DNA of 64,000 nt, taken from NCBI RefSeq assembly GCF_015163075.1, contig NZ_JADDXU010000001.1:186001-250000 (forward strand), written 5' to 3'. The stretch comes from Streptomyces justiciae (lineage in GTDB: Bacteria; Actinomycetota; Actinomycetes; Streptomycetales; Streptomycetaceae). The notes below the pieces were generated by a model that was not told the origin of the DNA, did not search any database, and saw only the letters and a list, made by a program, of their open reading frames with translations. Positions 41,735 through 50,975 of the stretch are shown here, piece by piece. Within the stretch, counting starts at the first letter, position 1. Each line of letters opens with the position of its first letter. Both the position numbers and the translations under genes were made by a program.

Positions 41735-42415
41735 ATGTCCGAGCACAGCGACCCCTCCGAGCACGGCACCCGCACCAGCGGTCGGCTGCTGACCGTTGTG
41801 GCCTGGGCGGTGCTGCTCCTCGGCCTGTGGCTGTGGGGACGCGAGGTCACCGACGTACGGAACGGGATATCCGCCCCCACCACCGGCGACGTGGCCGCGG
41901 TCGGCCGGCCGCCCGGCGTCGAGTTGCCGCCCGCCGTGAAGCCCCTCGGTGCCGCCCGGCCGCAGCGCCTCGACATCCCCGGCCTCGGCGTGCAGGCCCC
42001 CGTGGTCGCCCGCGGGCTCGACCAGGACGGGGCGATCGACCCGCCGCCGTACGACCAGGCCGGCGTCGTCGGCTGGTACGCGGCCGGCACCCGGCCCGGG
42101 GCGGCCGGGACCGCGCTGATGGTGGGACACGTGGACACCGAGACCCGGCCCGCCGTCTTCTACAAGCTCAGCAGCGTCAAACCCGGCGAGACGATCCGGG
42201 TGATCCGGGACGACGGCAAGGTCGCCGAGTTCACCGTCGACGACGTACAGGTCGTCACCCGCGACCACTTCGACGCCCAACAGGCCTACGGGACACGGCA
42301 GTCGGGGCGGGCCGAGCTCCGCCTGGTCACCTGCGGCGGCACCTTCGACCGGGCCAGCCGCAGCTACACGGCGAACGTGATCGTGTCGGCGTACCTCACA
42401 GGCACCGGTCTGTAG
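41735..42415 (+). CDS. Class F sortase
   Basis: This 226-residue protein has one N-terminal membrane helix (LLTVVAWAVLLLGLWLWG), a linker and a sortase domain with catalytic His in VGHVDTETR, Cys in LVTCGGTFD and Arg in SRSYTANVIV. The LVTCGG context is typical of class F enzymes of actinobacteria, whose substrates are poorly known. It directly follows a secreted, membrane-anchored protein gene. The 264 bases after it hold no gene that I can see. Confidence 0.9.
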   Translation: MSEHSDPSEHGTRTSGRLLTVVAWAVLLLGLWLWGREVTDVRNGISAPTTGDVAAVGRPPGVELPPAVKPLGAARPQRLDIPGLGVQAPVVARGLDQDGAIDPPPYDQAGVVGWYAAGTRPGAAGTALMVGHVDTETRPAVFYKLSSVKPGETIRVIRDDGKVAEFTVDDVQVVTRDHFDAQQAYGTRQSGRAELRLVTCGGTFDRASRSYTANVIVSAYLTGTGL

Positions 42416-42679
42416 GGGGCGGGCACCTGGCCCGGTCGACGGCCCGCTCCCCCCGAAGCCGCCGACCGGGCTGGTCCTCAACCGCGTGCGCACGGGCTGC
42501 GGGAGTAACCCGGCGTCCGACGCGGGAGGCTGGATCAGCCATGGGTGGGTGGACCACAGGCCGGGGGCTGGGGCCTTCTGGGGAAGACTCTAGAACGGAT
42601 GAGCGTCCGGGCCTAGAGGGTGATTGACGCCAAGTCAGAGGATGACGGCGCTCTGTCATCCGCGCAGGTCGTACGGGTT

Positions 42680-43486
42680 CTACGAAGGCCCGCCGGGTGG
42701 CCGGCCGCCCGCTTCGCGCAACGCCGCGTCGTCGACGGCCCGTTCGATGACCGCGCTCGCCACCTCACCCAGGGGCAGCCGGTGCCGCCGCGCGAACCGG
42801 CGCAGCGCCACGAACGCGTCGTCGGCGCGCACCCCCCACCGCTCCGCGAGCATGCCCTTGGCCTGCTCGATCCGCACCCGGCTGGAGAGCGCCTCCTGCA
42901 ACTGCGCGGACAGGGTGCGGTACTGCGTGAACTCCCGGTGGTTCCGCAGCCCGACGGCGGCGGCGTCGGCGAGGGCCTGGGCCACCAGCACCTCGGCCTC
43001 GCAGTCGGGCGTCCCGCCGTCGGCCACCGGGCCGGGCGAGCCGGTCCGGTCCGGCAGCGTCGGCACGAACACGTTGAGCGCGCCGAGCAGCGTCCCGTGC
43101 CGGCGTAAGGGGACCGCGAAGGTCGCGACGATGTCGTGGCGCAGCGCCCGCTCGGTGAACTCGGGCCAGCGGGCGTCCGCGTGGGCGACCCGGATGGAGA
43201 CGTGCGGCACCGGCTCGCCGGACTCGTAGCTGTCCAGACAGGGCCCGCCGGTGTGCTGCGCCTGCAACAGGTCCAGCGCCACCTCCTCGCGGCGGCTGCT
43301 CGCGGCGAACGACACCGCCCGCCCGGCGTCGACCAGCATGATCCCGGCGGCCCGCGCGGCCAGCAGCTCCACGCAGTGGTCCGAGACGCGGCGCAGATGG
43401 TCCCCGGCGTCGAAGCCGTCCGCGAGGGTGTCGGCCGCCTCCACGAGGGCCGCCGCCAGCCGGAGTTCCCGGGTGGTGTGGTGCAT
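42680..43486 (-). CDS. GAF and ANTAR domain regulator
   Basis: This 268-residue protein has an N-terminal GAF domain (about 5-170, with RAAGIMLVDAGRAVSFAASS and MSIRV-like strands) and a C-terminal ANTAR RNA-binding domain (about 195-255: LQEALSSRVRIEQAKGMLAERWGV, then DDAFVALRRFARRHRLPLGEVA). ANTAR proteins act as antiterminators by binding paired RNA hairpins, so this is likely a signal-dependent RNA-level regulator. The target is unknown. It is divergent from the GH6 lipoprotein gene. Confidence 0.9.
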   Translation of the reverse strand: MHHTTRELRLAAALVEAADTLADGFDAGDHLRRVSDHCVELLAARAAGIMLVDAGRAVSFAASSRREEVALDLLQAQHTGGPCLDSYESGEPVPHVSIRVAHADARWPEFTERALRHDIVATFAVPLRRHGTLLGALNVFVPTLPDRTGSPGPVADGGTPDCEAEVLVAQALADAAAVGLRNHREFTQYRTLSAQLQEALSSRVRIEQAKGMLAERWGVRADDAFVALRRFARRHRLPLGEVASAVIERAVDDAALREAGGRPPGGPS

Positions 43487-43652
43487 GACCGAGCACTTCC
43501 TTCCCCTGCCGGCCCGCCCCCCGTGTCAGCGCGCGCCTACCTCGACCATGGGCGCTGTAACAGCTCCCCGACAAGGCTCGGGCGATCTCGTGTGCCCCAC
43601 GACACCTATGTCAGGATTGAGACTTGGACGAGTGCACCCGAGGGGGAGCTGC

Positions 43653-44672
43653 ATGTACGGCATGAGGGGGGCCGGGGCGAGGACGTCCGCGATGGTGCTG
43701 GGGGCGGCGCTGATGATCGCGGGATGCTCCTCGTCCGGGGACAAGGACGATCCGGAGGACAGCTCCGGCGCCCGGATCACTCAACAGCCCAAGGGCACCG
43801 ACCCGTTCTGGGTCAACCCGGACGGCAACGCGGCCGAGCAGGTCGCCGAGTACGAGAAGGCGGGCAAGAAGACCGAGGCCGAACAGATCCGCAAGATCGC
43901 CGAGCAGCCGACCGGCGAGTGGATCGGCCCGGAGAACCCCGAGCAGGAGGCCCGCGGCTTCACCGAGGCCGCCGAGAAGGCGGACCGCACGGCCCTGCTG
44001 GTCCTCTACAACATCCCGCACCGCGACTGCGGCCAGTACTCGCAGGGCGGCGCCGCCGACGGCAACGCCTACCGCTCCTGGATCGACGGCGTGGCCGCCG
44101 GCATCGGCGACCGCCCGGCGACGGTCATCCTGGAGCCGGACGCGGTCCTGCACCTGGTCGACGGCTGCACCCAGGACGAGTTCCACGAGGAGCGCTACGA
44201 CCTGCTGGGCGGCGCCATCGACAAGCTCAAGTCCCTGAAGAACACCAAGGTCTACCTGGACGCGGGCAACGCGGGCTGGGGCCACCCGGACCAGATCTTC
44301 GAGCCGCTGAAGTGGGCGGGCGTGGAGCGCGCCGACGGCTTCTCGGTCAACGTCTCCAACTTCTACTCGACGACCGACTCCATCGCGTACGGCAAGCAGC
44401 TGTCCGAGAAGGTCGGCGGCAAGCACTTCGTCATCGACACCAGCCGCAACGGCAACGGCCCGTACACCGAGGGCAAGGCCGACGAACGCTGGTGCAACCC
44501 GCCCGGCCGCGCCCTCGGCGAGACCCCGACGACGAAGACGGCGGACCCGCTCGTCGACGCGTATGTGTGGGTCAAGCGGCCGGGGGAGTCGGACGGCGAG
44601 TGCAAGGGCGGCCCGAAGGCGGGCGAGTGGTGGGCGGAGTACGCGCTGGGCCTTGCCAAGGCGAGCAAGTAG
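43653..44672 (+). CDS. cslZ: Lipoprotein endoglucanase, glycoside hydrolase family 6 (CslZ-type)
   Basis: This 339-residue protein has a lipoprotein signal (ALMIAGC, Cys at about residue 25), then a GH6 catalytic domain with YNIPHRDCGQYSQGG (catalytic Asp), the VILEPDAVLH strand, LDAGNAGWGHP and NVSNFYST. GH6 enzymes cut beta-1,4-glucan with inversion. In Streptomyces a GH6 protein is encoded beside cslA and glxA and helps process the glycan made at hyphal tips. ATG 43653 follows GAGGGGGAG. It is convergent with glxA across a strong terminator. Confidence 0.9.
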   Translation: MYGMRGAGARTSAMVLGAALMIAGCSSSGDKDDPEDSSGARITQQPKGTDPFWVNPDGNAAEQVAEYEKAGKKTEAEQIRKIAEQPTGEWIGPENPEQEARGFTEAAEKADRTALLVLYNIPHRDCGQYSQGGAADGNAYRSWIDGVAAGIGDRPATVILEPDAVLHLVDGCTQDEFHEERYDLLGGAIDKLKSLKNTKVYLDAGNAGWGHPDQIFEPLKWAGVERADGFSVNVSNFYSTTDSIAYGKQLSEKVGGKHFVIDTSRNGNGPYTEGKADERWCNPPGRALGETPTTKTADPLVDAYVWVKRPGESDGECKGGPKAGEWWAEYALGLAKASK

Positions 44673-44686
44673 CCCCTACGACGACG

Positions 44687-44720
44687 AGGGCGCCCACCGA
44701 TTCACCGGCGGGCGCCCTCA
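44687..44720. terminator. Bidirectional hairpin terminator between cslZ and glxA
   Basis: GAGGGCGCCC (44687-44696) and GGGCGCCCTC (44711-44720) form perfect 10-bp arms around a 14-base loop in the short convergent gap. Confidence 0.85.
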
Positions 44721-44732
44721 ACCACGTACGGA

Positions 44733-46670
44733 CTAGGGAACCTTGACCCACTGCGCCTTGCTCGGCGTCCCCTGATCGTCATCGACGAACAGCATGTACC
44801 ACCCCGACTGCACCAGGTTCTTGTTCTTCGGCACCGTCACCGTGATCTTGTCGCCGCTCACCTTGTAGTCCAGCGCGATCGACCGCTGGTCCACGTCCGT
44901 GACGTGCGTGGACGCGCTCGGCCGGATCAGCCGGACCTTCTTGATCGTCGAGGCGTGCTGGGAGGTGAACGTCCCCGAGTCGCCGCGCTCGATGGTCTGC
45001 GGACCGCCCGAGAGGGAGGGCCGCGAGTCCCGGTAGAGGTACGGCGGCGTGTAGATCTCGATGCGCTGCTCGAACTTGCCCGGCTTGGTGTTGGCCTTGT
45101 CGCTGTAGAGCGAGTCCGAGCCGAAGAACATCACCCGGCCGTCGGGCAGCAGCAGCGACCCGGAGTGGTAGTTCCGGCCCACCAGCGGGTCCGCCACCTC
45201 CTCGAACGTGTTGGTGTCCGGGTGGTAGAGCCGGGCCTGGAGGATGTTGGAGTCGCCGCGCCCCCGGTAGTCCTCCGAGCCGCCCGACACCAGCACGGTG
45301 TCGTCGGGCAGGATCGAGGAGCTCGGGTAGCGGGTGCCCTTCTCCAGCGTCGGACCGTCCACGAACTTCGGGTTGTCGGCCTTCAGGTCGATGATCCGGG
45401 TCTTGTTGCTGGACTGGGCGGACTCGCCGACCCCGCCACCGCCGACCACCATGAACTTCTCGTCCTGCGCGGGCGGCAGCAGCACCGTGCCGGAGGTCTC
45501 CATCAGCGTGGGGTCGCTGAGCCCGGACAGCTTGGTGAACTTGTTGGAGTCGACGTCCCAGATGCCCGGGTCACGGCCGACGTTGTCCGGTCCGTAGCCC
45601 GCGTTCGACCCCGAGTAGAAGACCTTGCCGTTCTGCATGAGGAACAGCGCGGGGTACGTCGGGAACTGCCGGACCTTGTCGAGGTAGGTCCACTTCTTGG
45701 TCTTCGGGTCGAAGACCTCGTTCTTGCCCGGCACCAGCTGGCCGATGTCGTCGAGGCCGGAGACGCTGAGGATCTTGCCGTCGCTCAGGGTGGTGAGCGT
45801 CGGGTACCAGCGGGCCTCGTTCATCGGGTCGACCTTGATGTACCGCTCGGCCACCGGGTCGAACTCGTAGGCGTCCCGGATGCCCTGGAAGTCCTTCTTG
45901 TCCAGGGCGAGCTTCTGGGCTATGCCGTAGGTGTTGCGCGCGTCGGTGCCGGACAGCCCCTGGATGCGGTAGTTGTCCTGGGTGCCGGTCGCGTACTTCT
46001 CGCCGGACTTCTGCGCCTCCACGTACACCCGGTAGATACCGGGGGTGTTGCCGAGGAACTTGCCGGTCGCCTTGTCGAAGTTCTTCTTCGCGCGCGGCAC
46101 GATGATCGAGTCCTTGGACACGAACGTCATGCCGTTCTCCTTGCCGGTGAACTTCGTTCCGGCGGGCAGGGTGATCGGCTTGTCCGGGTTCTCGTTGTGG
46201 ACGATCATCAGGCCGCCGGCCTTGGTGACGTCACCCTTCAGCTTCTCGTACCGCTTGGTGCCGCCCGCGATCAGCAGATTGCCGTTGGCGAGCTGGGTGT
46301 GGCCGGTGCAGAACAGGTCGCTGGGGGTGGGCACCTTCTTGATGGTGCCCTTGACCGGGTCCCAGATCCGGGTGTCGAACTTCTTGGCGTCGAAGTTGTC
46401 CTGGTTGTTGCCGGAGCCCGCGACGAGCAGCACCTTGCCGGTGCGCAGCAGCGCCGCGTGGATGGTGTTCTGCCGGTACTCCTCGGGGAACTCGACGACT
46501 TCCCACTTGCCGTTCTCGGCTTTGTACTCCGGCTTGTTGATCTGGTACTGGTGGTATTTCTCGGTGCCGAAGCGGTACAGCCACGGCCCGTTCATCCCGG
46601 CCAGTGCGAGTACCACCACCGTGCCGATCGCGAGGCGACGGGCACGGCGGCGTCCAGCCTGGTCGTTCAT
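44733..46670 (-). CDS. glxA: Mono-copper radical oxidase GlxA (galactose oxidase-like)
   Basis: This 645-residue membrane-anchored oxidase has an N-terminal helix (13-30), seven Kelch-like blades and a C-terminal Ig-like domain. Cofactor and copper positions are present: Cys121 (LFCTGHTQ) with Tyr248 (RNTYG) for the Tyr-Cys cross-link, Trp288 (ARWYPT), Tyr501-His502 (GRNYHSGS) and His589 (SASTHVTD). In Streptomyces GlxA oxidises the glycan made by CslA and is needed for tip glycan deposition and morphogenesis. The ATG overlaps the stop of cslA (ATGA), so the two are co-translated. Confidence 0.95.
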   Translation of the reverse strand: MNDQAGRRRARRLAIGTVVVLALAGMNGPWLYRFGTEKYHQYQINKPEYKAENGKWEVVEFPEEYRQNTIHAALLRTGKVLLVAGSGNNQDNFDAKKFDTRIWDPVKGTIKKVPTPSDLFCTGHTQLANGNLLIAGGTKRYEKLKGDVTKAGGLMIVHNENPDKPITLPAGTKFTGKENGMTFVSKDSIIVPRAKKNFDKATGKFLGNTPGIYRVYVEAQKSGEKYATGTQDNYRIQGLSGTDARNTYGIAQKLALDKKDFQGIRDAYEFDPVAERYIKVDPMNEARWYPTLTTLSDGKILSVSGLDDIGQLVPGKNEVFDPKTKKWTYLDKVRQFPTYPALFLMQNGKVFYSGSNAGYGPDNVGRDPGIWDVDSNKFTKLSGLSDPTLMETSGTVLLPPAQDEKFMVVGGGGVGESAQSSNKTRIIDLKADNPKFVDGPTLEKGTRYPSSSILPDDTVLVSGGSEDYRGRGDSNILQARLYHPDTNTFEEVADPLVGRNYHSGSLLLPDGRVMFFGSDSLYSDKANTKPGKFEQRIEIYTPPYLYRDSRPSLSGGPQTIERGDSGTFTSQHASTIKKVRLIRPSASTHVTDVDQRSIALDYKVSGDKITVTVPKNKNLVQSGWYMLFVDDDQGTPSKAQWVKVP

Positions 46671-48643
46671 TCCTTACGTCCCCCAAGTCCACCCAGGGCG
46701 ATTTGCATGGTCTGGTCGTTGCCTCCGCTGTCCTGCTGAGAGGCGGCCCAGGTCGGTTTCTGTGCCGGGGCGTGCGGAGTCGTGGGCAGCGGCTGCGGCT
46801 GGTACTGCGCTTGCGCCGGCACAGCCGCCGGGTCCTGCGGCTGCGCCGCGGGCCGCTTCTTCTCCTGGCGCAGCATGTGCCGCCAGACGAAGATCGGGGT
46901 CGCGGTGATCAGCATGGCGAAGATGGCCCAGGTGATCATCGCGGGGTGCGAGTGGCCGTAGACGAAGCCGGCTCCGATCGAGGCGCCGAAGATCGCGATG
47001 AAGTACCAGTGGTAGCGGAAGGTCGCGAACCAGCGGTCGGGGCTGGCCGAGTCGCCCTTGGGGGTGACGACGAACTTGCTCTTGCGGCGCAGCGCGGAGT
47101 CGATCAGGGCCTTGGCGTACAGCGGCGCGGAGAGCGCGGACATCACCATGCCGGCCACACCGCCGGAGCCCTCCGGTTCGTGCGGCGAGACGTTGTGGCG
47201 GCGGTTCCAGACGTAGAGGCCGATCTGGAGCGCGGAGGCGTTGCCGTAGAGCATCAGCCACACGGTCGGGTCGATGTTCACACCCGAGGCGCCCAGGCCC
47301 AGGAAGAGCGCGCAACTGACGGCCGCGAGGATCCAGTTGAGGGCGGACATCGGGTAGAAGATGATCATCATCGTGTAGTTGAAGAGCTTGCCCGGAGGCA
47401 GTGAGAACCAGCCCTTCCAGTACTGCTTGAGGATCGTCTCGTACGTCCCTCGCGACCAGCGCATCTGCTGGGTGAAGAAGTCCGTCCAGGCGCTGGGGCC
47501 CTCGCCGACCGCGAGCACGTCCGGGGTGTACACGGACCGCCACTTGCGGCCCGTCGCCGGGTTCTTGTGGCGGTGGATCTCGAAACCGGTCGCCATGTCC
47601 TCGGTGATCGAGTCGTACAGGCCGCCGATCTGCTTGAGTGCCTTGATCCGTACGGCGTTTGACGTACCCACGAACATCGGGGCGCCGTAGTAGTTTCCGG
47701 CCCGCTGGATGAGCGCGTGGAAGAGGAACTGCTGGGACTCGGCGGCCTTGGTGACGAAGTTGTCGTAGTTGCCGTAAACCTGCGGGCCGATGACGAAGCC
47801 GATGTCCGGGTCGCGGAAGAAGCCGAGCATCCGCTCCAGGTAGTTGGGCAGCGGCACGTGGTCGGTGTCGACGGAGGCGAAGTAGTCGTAGTCGTCGCCG
47901 TGCGCGTCCAGCCAGGCGTTGTAGTTGCCGTGCTTGGTCTTGGCGCGGTGCGGGCCCTTGGCCTGGTTCCACTGCGCGACGCCCTTGCGGGAGAAGTGGT
48001 GCACGCCGAGCCGGGCGCAGACCTCCTTGACCTCGGGGTCGTCGCCCTCGTCGAGGAGCCAGACGTGCAGAAGGCCCCGGTGGCGCAGCTTGACCGCCGC
48101 CTCCAGGGTCTTCGTCACCATCTCCAGCGGCTCCTTGCCGGGCACGAAGGAGGTCAGGAAGGCGACTCTGGTGCCGGTCTCGGGCACCACCGGGATGGGG
48201 TCGCGGGCGACCAGGGTGGCGTGCGCGTTCGACAGCACGTTCATGCAGCGGAAGAACTCGATCAGGCCGATCGAGACGAGCATGACGATGTCGAGGGCCG
48301 GCAGGAAGTCGAAGGCGGGGTAGTCGCGTTCGGTCCAGTGCTCGGGCTGGAGCAGCCAGAACAGCAGGACGAGGGAGAGCACCGGCGCGGCGGCCAGCAT
48401 CAGGGCGACCCGTATGCGGTGCGGCTCCTGGGAGATCAGTGAGCGGTACTGCACCTTGTACGGCTTCGTCGGATCCGGCTGGGTGAGGGGACCGGCCAGC
48501 CGGCTGTAGTGCTCGTAGTCGTACTTCGGCAGCGTCTTCTTGATCCGACGGAACGTGCCCGTCCGGGTTTGTGAAGCCACCCTGAGCTGGGTGGTCTGAG
48601 ACGGGTCGAAGTTCTGCCGGGCGCCCGTCGGCGTCGACGTCAT
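46667..48643 (-). CDS. cslA: Cellulose synthase-like glycosyltransferase CslA
   Basis: This 658-residue family-2 glycosyltransferase has a processive synthase layout: two membrane segments at about 78-130, the catalytic domain with LLDEGDD, Asp259-x-Asp261 (DTDH), T347-E-D and Q392-QM-RW, and further membrane segments to about 600. A Pro/Gln-rich cytoplasmic tail follows. It makes a beta-glucan at hyphal tips that GlxA modifies. ATG 48643 has a GGGGGGATG leader. It heads the cslA-glxA operon. Confidence 0.95.
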   Translation of the reverse strand: MTSTPTGARQNFDPSQTTQLRVASQTRTGTFRRIKKTLPKYDYEHYSRLAGPLTQPDPTKPYKVQYRSLISQEPHRIRVALMLAAAPVLSLVLLFWLLQPEHWTERDYPAFDFLPALDIVMLVSIGLIEFFRCMNVLSNAHATLVARDPIPVVPETGTRVAFLTSFVPGKEPLEMVTKTLEAAVKLRHRGLLHVWLLDEGDDPEVKEVCARLGVHHFSRKGVAQWNQAKGPHRAKTKHGNYNAWLDAHGDDYDYFASVDTDHVPLPNYLERMLGFFRDPDIGFVIGPQVYGNYDNFVTKAAESQQFLFHALIQRAGNYYGAPMFVGTSNAVRIKALKQIGGLYDSITEDMATGFEIHRHKNPATGRKWRSVYTPDVLAVGEGPSAWTDFFTQQMRWSRGTYETILKQYWKGWFSLPPGKLFNYTMMIIFYPMSALNWILAAVSCALFLGLGASGVNIDPTVWLMLYGNASALQIGLYVWNRRHNVSPHEPEGSGGVAGMVMSALSAPLYAKALIDSALRRKSKFVVTPKGDSASPDRWFATFRYHWYFIAIFGASIGAGFVYGHSHPAMITWAIFAMLITATPIFVWRHMLRQEKKRPAAQPQDPAAVPAQAQYQPQPLPTTPHAPAQKPTWAASQQDSGGNDQTMQIALGGLGGRKE

Positions 48644-49147
48644 GAGTCATCCCCCCACACGCGAGTCATCGCGTGCTTTGTCGGTTCCTTACGCCTGCTC
48701 GAGTCCCCCTCGACCTTCACAGACGTATCAGTGGTGGGCCGCAGTCACCACATTCTCCACACCAATAGACATGGAACTGCGACCTTCCGGTTGCATGATG
48801 CCCCCCTCGGCATCTCCTTATGAAACGGGGCCCCTCACCCCGTCAGCGTCGGCAACCGGCTCCGTGCCCCCCAACTGCCGCGAATCCGCAGCATCTTGAA
48901 AACCAGGTTTCTACGGTGTCAGGCATGATCGCAAGATGCGAAACGCGGTGTTTACCGGTCATACGCGTTCATTGTGGCCCGTGTGGGGAGCTTGTGGAGC
49001 CGTTGTGGACAGCGGCGCGCGAAGGTTGCCGAACCGAGTCCTGGCTGCTCCTCGCCCCGCCGTCCCATACGGACCGAGCCCCCACCCGGTTCAACCGGAC
49101 CCACCCGCCGAGCCACGACACGAGAGGCGGCTACGCCACCAAAAGCG
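48644..49147. other. Intergenic region upstream of cslA
   Basis: About 500 bases without a credible gene separate cslA from the tRNA-Lys repeat unit. The stretch is less GC-rich around 48720-48800 and 48880-48970, where the cslA promoter probably lies, but no pair of -35/-10 boxes with good spacing stands out. Confidence 0.5.
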
Positions 49148-49175
49148 AAAGCCCCCCGCTTCCACGGAGGGCCTT
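49148..49175 (-). terminator. Terminator after the first tRNA-Lys 3' fragment
   Basis: On the minus strand AAGGCCCTCCG pairs with the CGGGGGGCTTT part (11 pairs including two G-U). It follows the tRNA fragment in the same way as the terminator after the intact tRNA. Confidence 0.6.
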
Positions 49176-49184
49176 CGTCGTCTG

Positions 49185-49220
49185 TGCGCCGCCAGGGACT
49201 CGAACCCCGGACCCGCTGAT
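49185..49220 (-). pseudogene. 36-nt 3' fragment of tRNA-Lys
   Basis: These 36 bases are identical to the last 36 of the intact tRNA-Lys at 49320-49393: from the last base of the anticodon loop through the T arm and acceptor strand to the discriminator base. Identity continues through the adjoining terminator side (50 identical bases in all, offset 135). The 5' half is absent. Confidence 0.85.
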
Positions 49221-49281
49221 GCTGCATCCCCCGCAGGACAACCCCCGGACCCCCGGCCGCCCCTGCTGCCCCGGCAAGACG

Positions 49282-49310
49282 AAAAGCCCCCCGCGTGTGC
49301 GAGAGGCCTT
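49282..49310 (-). terminator. Terminator of tRNA-Lys (first locus)
   Basis: On the minus strand AAGGCCTCTCGC pairs with GCGGGGGGCTTT around an ACAC loop (12 pairs with three G-U), just past the tRNA 3' end and ending in T-rich sequence. Confidence 0.65.
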
Positions 49311-49319
49311 CGTCGTCTG

Positions 49320-49393
49320 TGCGCCGCCAGGGACTCGAACCCCGGACCCGCTGATTAAGAGTCAGCTGCTCTAACCAACTGAGCTAGCGGCGC
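49320..49393 (-). tRNA. tRNA-Lys (anticodon CTT)
   Basis: The 74-nt cloverleaf is complete on the minus strand: acceptor GCGCCGC/GCGGCGC, D arm GCTC/GAGC, anticodon stem GCTGA/TCAGC with loop CTCTTAA, five-base variable loop, T arm CGGGG-TTCGAGT-CCCTG and discriminator A. CCA is not encoded. The same tRNA occurs again at 55289-55362 with the same sequence. Confidence 0.97.
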
Positions 49394-49580
49394 CTGCTGA
49401 CCCGGAGAACTCTACCGGACGTCGGAGGGTGCTCTCGACCATCGGCGGGTGCTCCCACCTGGGGCGGAGCGGGCCGCGTACATCATTCGGACCGTCAACA
49501 TGCGCGTCCGGAAGACAGTTGAGAAACTGACGAATGTGCACAGTCGCGGACATTTCCATCTGGAGTGTGAGGGGAATCGC

Positions 49581-50888
49581 ATGGAGACTCCGGGATTCGA
49601 CGAACCGACGTTCGAGGAATTCGATCCCGCGAGCGACTGCGACTGCCCCGGATGTGTTCACTGGAGGCGCGTACTGCCCCATTCCCGCACCGGCCGCCAC
49701 CCGGCCGCCCACCGAGCCGTCGTCCTCGCCGCGACGGCCACCGCGGCGATCGCCGTGACCCAGGCCGCCCCCGCCTTCGCCGCCCCCCACGCCCCCGACC
49801 ACCCCCACCGCCCCAACGTTCCCGCAGGTGACGAGCCCGACACCCCCCAGGGCGGCAAGGCCCCGCTGCACGGTCCGGGCGGCAAACCCGCCGGTGTCAA
49901 GGCCCCCGCCACCACCCGCGCGGCGATCATCAAGCGGGCCAAGACCTGGGTCGCCGCGCAGGTGCCGTACAGCATGACCGAGTACTGGTCCGACGGTTAC
50001 CGGCAGGACTGCTCCGGCTTCGTCTCCATGGCCTGGAGCCTGCCCGGCAACGAATGGACCGGCAGCCTCGACCAGTACGGCGTCCGGATCGCCAAGGACG
50101 ACCTCCAGCCCGGCGACATCCTGCTGTTCCACAACCCGGCCGACCCTGAGAAGGGCTCGCACGTCGTCATCTTCGGTGGCTGGACCGACTACACGCACAC
50201 CTACTACATCGCCTACGAGGAGACCCGCCCCCGCGCCCGCAAGCAGGCCACCCCGTACGCGTACTGGAGCAACTCGGCCCGCTACACCGCCTACCGCTAC
50301 AAGGGCCTGGTGGCCGGCGCGGCGGGCGGCGACAAACCGGCCGAGCCGCTCGACGTGCCGTTCCCCGGCGCCGCGTACTTCGGTCCCGGCGCCAACAACA
50401 AGTACGTCACCCAGCTGGGCCGCATGCTCGTCGAGCGCGGTGCCGCCCGCTTCTACTCCTCGGGCCCCGGACCGCGCTGGACGGACACCGACCGGCGGGC
50501 CACCCAGGCCTTCCAGCAGGCGCAGGGCTGGACCGGCCGGGACGCCGACGGGCTGCCGGGACCGCAGACCTGGACGCTGCTGGTGACGGGCAAGGGCAAC
50601 GACATCCGCACCGGCGCGGCGGGCCCGCCGGCACCCTCCTCGCACGGGGTGCCCGGCTATCCGGGGCGGGCGTCCTTCCGGCCCGGCGCGAACAACAAGT
50701 ACGTCACCCTGCTCGGCAAGCAGCTGGTGAAGAAGGGGTTCGGCAAGTACTACACGACGGGTCCCGGCCCCCGCTGGGGCGAGGCGGACCGACGGGCCGT
50801 GGAGGCCTTTCAGCGCGCCCAGGGCTGGCGGGGCGGCGCGGCGGACGGCTACCCGGGCCCGGAGACCTGGCGGCGACTGTTCAAGTAA
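49581..50888 (+). CDS. Secreted NlpC/P60-type protein with two peptidoglycan-binding-like repeats
   Basis: This 435-residue protein has an unusual N-terminus with a CDCPGC cluster before an internal signal-like segment (AVVLAATATAAIAVTQAAPAFA, about 45-65). A cysteine-peptidase-like domain (about 115-250) follows, with QDCSGFVSMAW (catalytic Cys) and SHVVIFGGW (His). Two repeats of about 75 residues each contain FGPGANNKYVTQLGRMLVERG or FRPGANNKYVTLLGKQLVKKG and end in PGPxTW. It probably cuts or remodels peptidoglycan. ATG 49581 has GAGGGGA; the longer frame is less likely. Confidence 0.82.
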   Translation: METPGFDEPTFEEFDPASDCDCPGCVHWRRVLPHSRTGRHPAAHRAVVLAATATAAIAVTQAAPAFAAPHAPDHPHRPNVPAGDEPDTPQGGKAPLHGPGGKPAGVKAPATTRAAIIKRAKTWVAAQVPYSMTEYWSDGYRQDCSGFVSMAWSLPGNEWTGSLDQYGVRIAKDDLQPGDILLFHNPADPEKGSHVVIFGGWTDYTHTYYIAYEETRPRARKQATPYAYWSNSARYTAYRYKGLVAGAAGGDKPAEPLDVPFPGAAYFGPGANNKYVTQLGRMLVERGAARFYSSGPGPRWTDTDRRATQAFQQAQGWTGRDADGLPGPQTWTLLVTGKGNDIRTGAAGPPAPSSHGVPGYPGRASFRPGANNKYVTLLGKQLVKKGFGKYYTTGPGPRWGEADRRAVEAFQRAQGWRGGAADGYPGPETWRRLFK

Positions 50889-50975
50889 CCCGCACTCCCG
50901 CTGACCCGCATTCCCGCATTCCCGCAACACCCATCCACTGTCATGACGCATCTGGCGCGGAGGCTGGAGGCACGC

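Noticed and set aside
46674..48650. 658-codon minus-strand frame overlapping cslA
   Set aside because: It is the neighbouring frame of cslA, whose motifs are all in the other frame.
48820..49374. Plus-strand frames containing PGTRTPDPLM and AARDSNPGPAD
   Set aside because: These are antisense translations of the tRNA-Lys gene and its fragment, a well-known source of false proteins.
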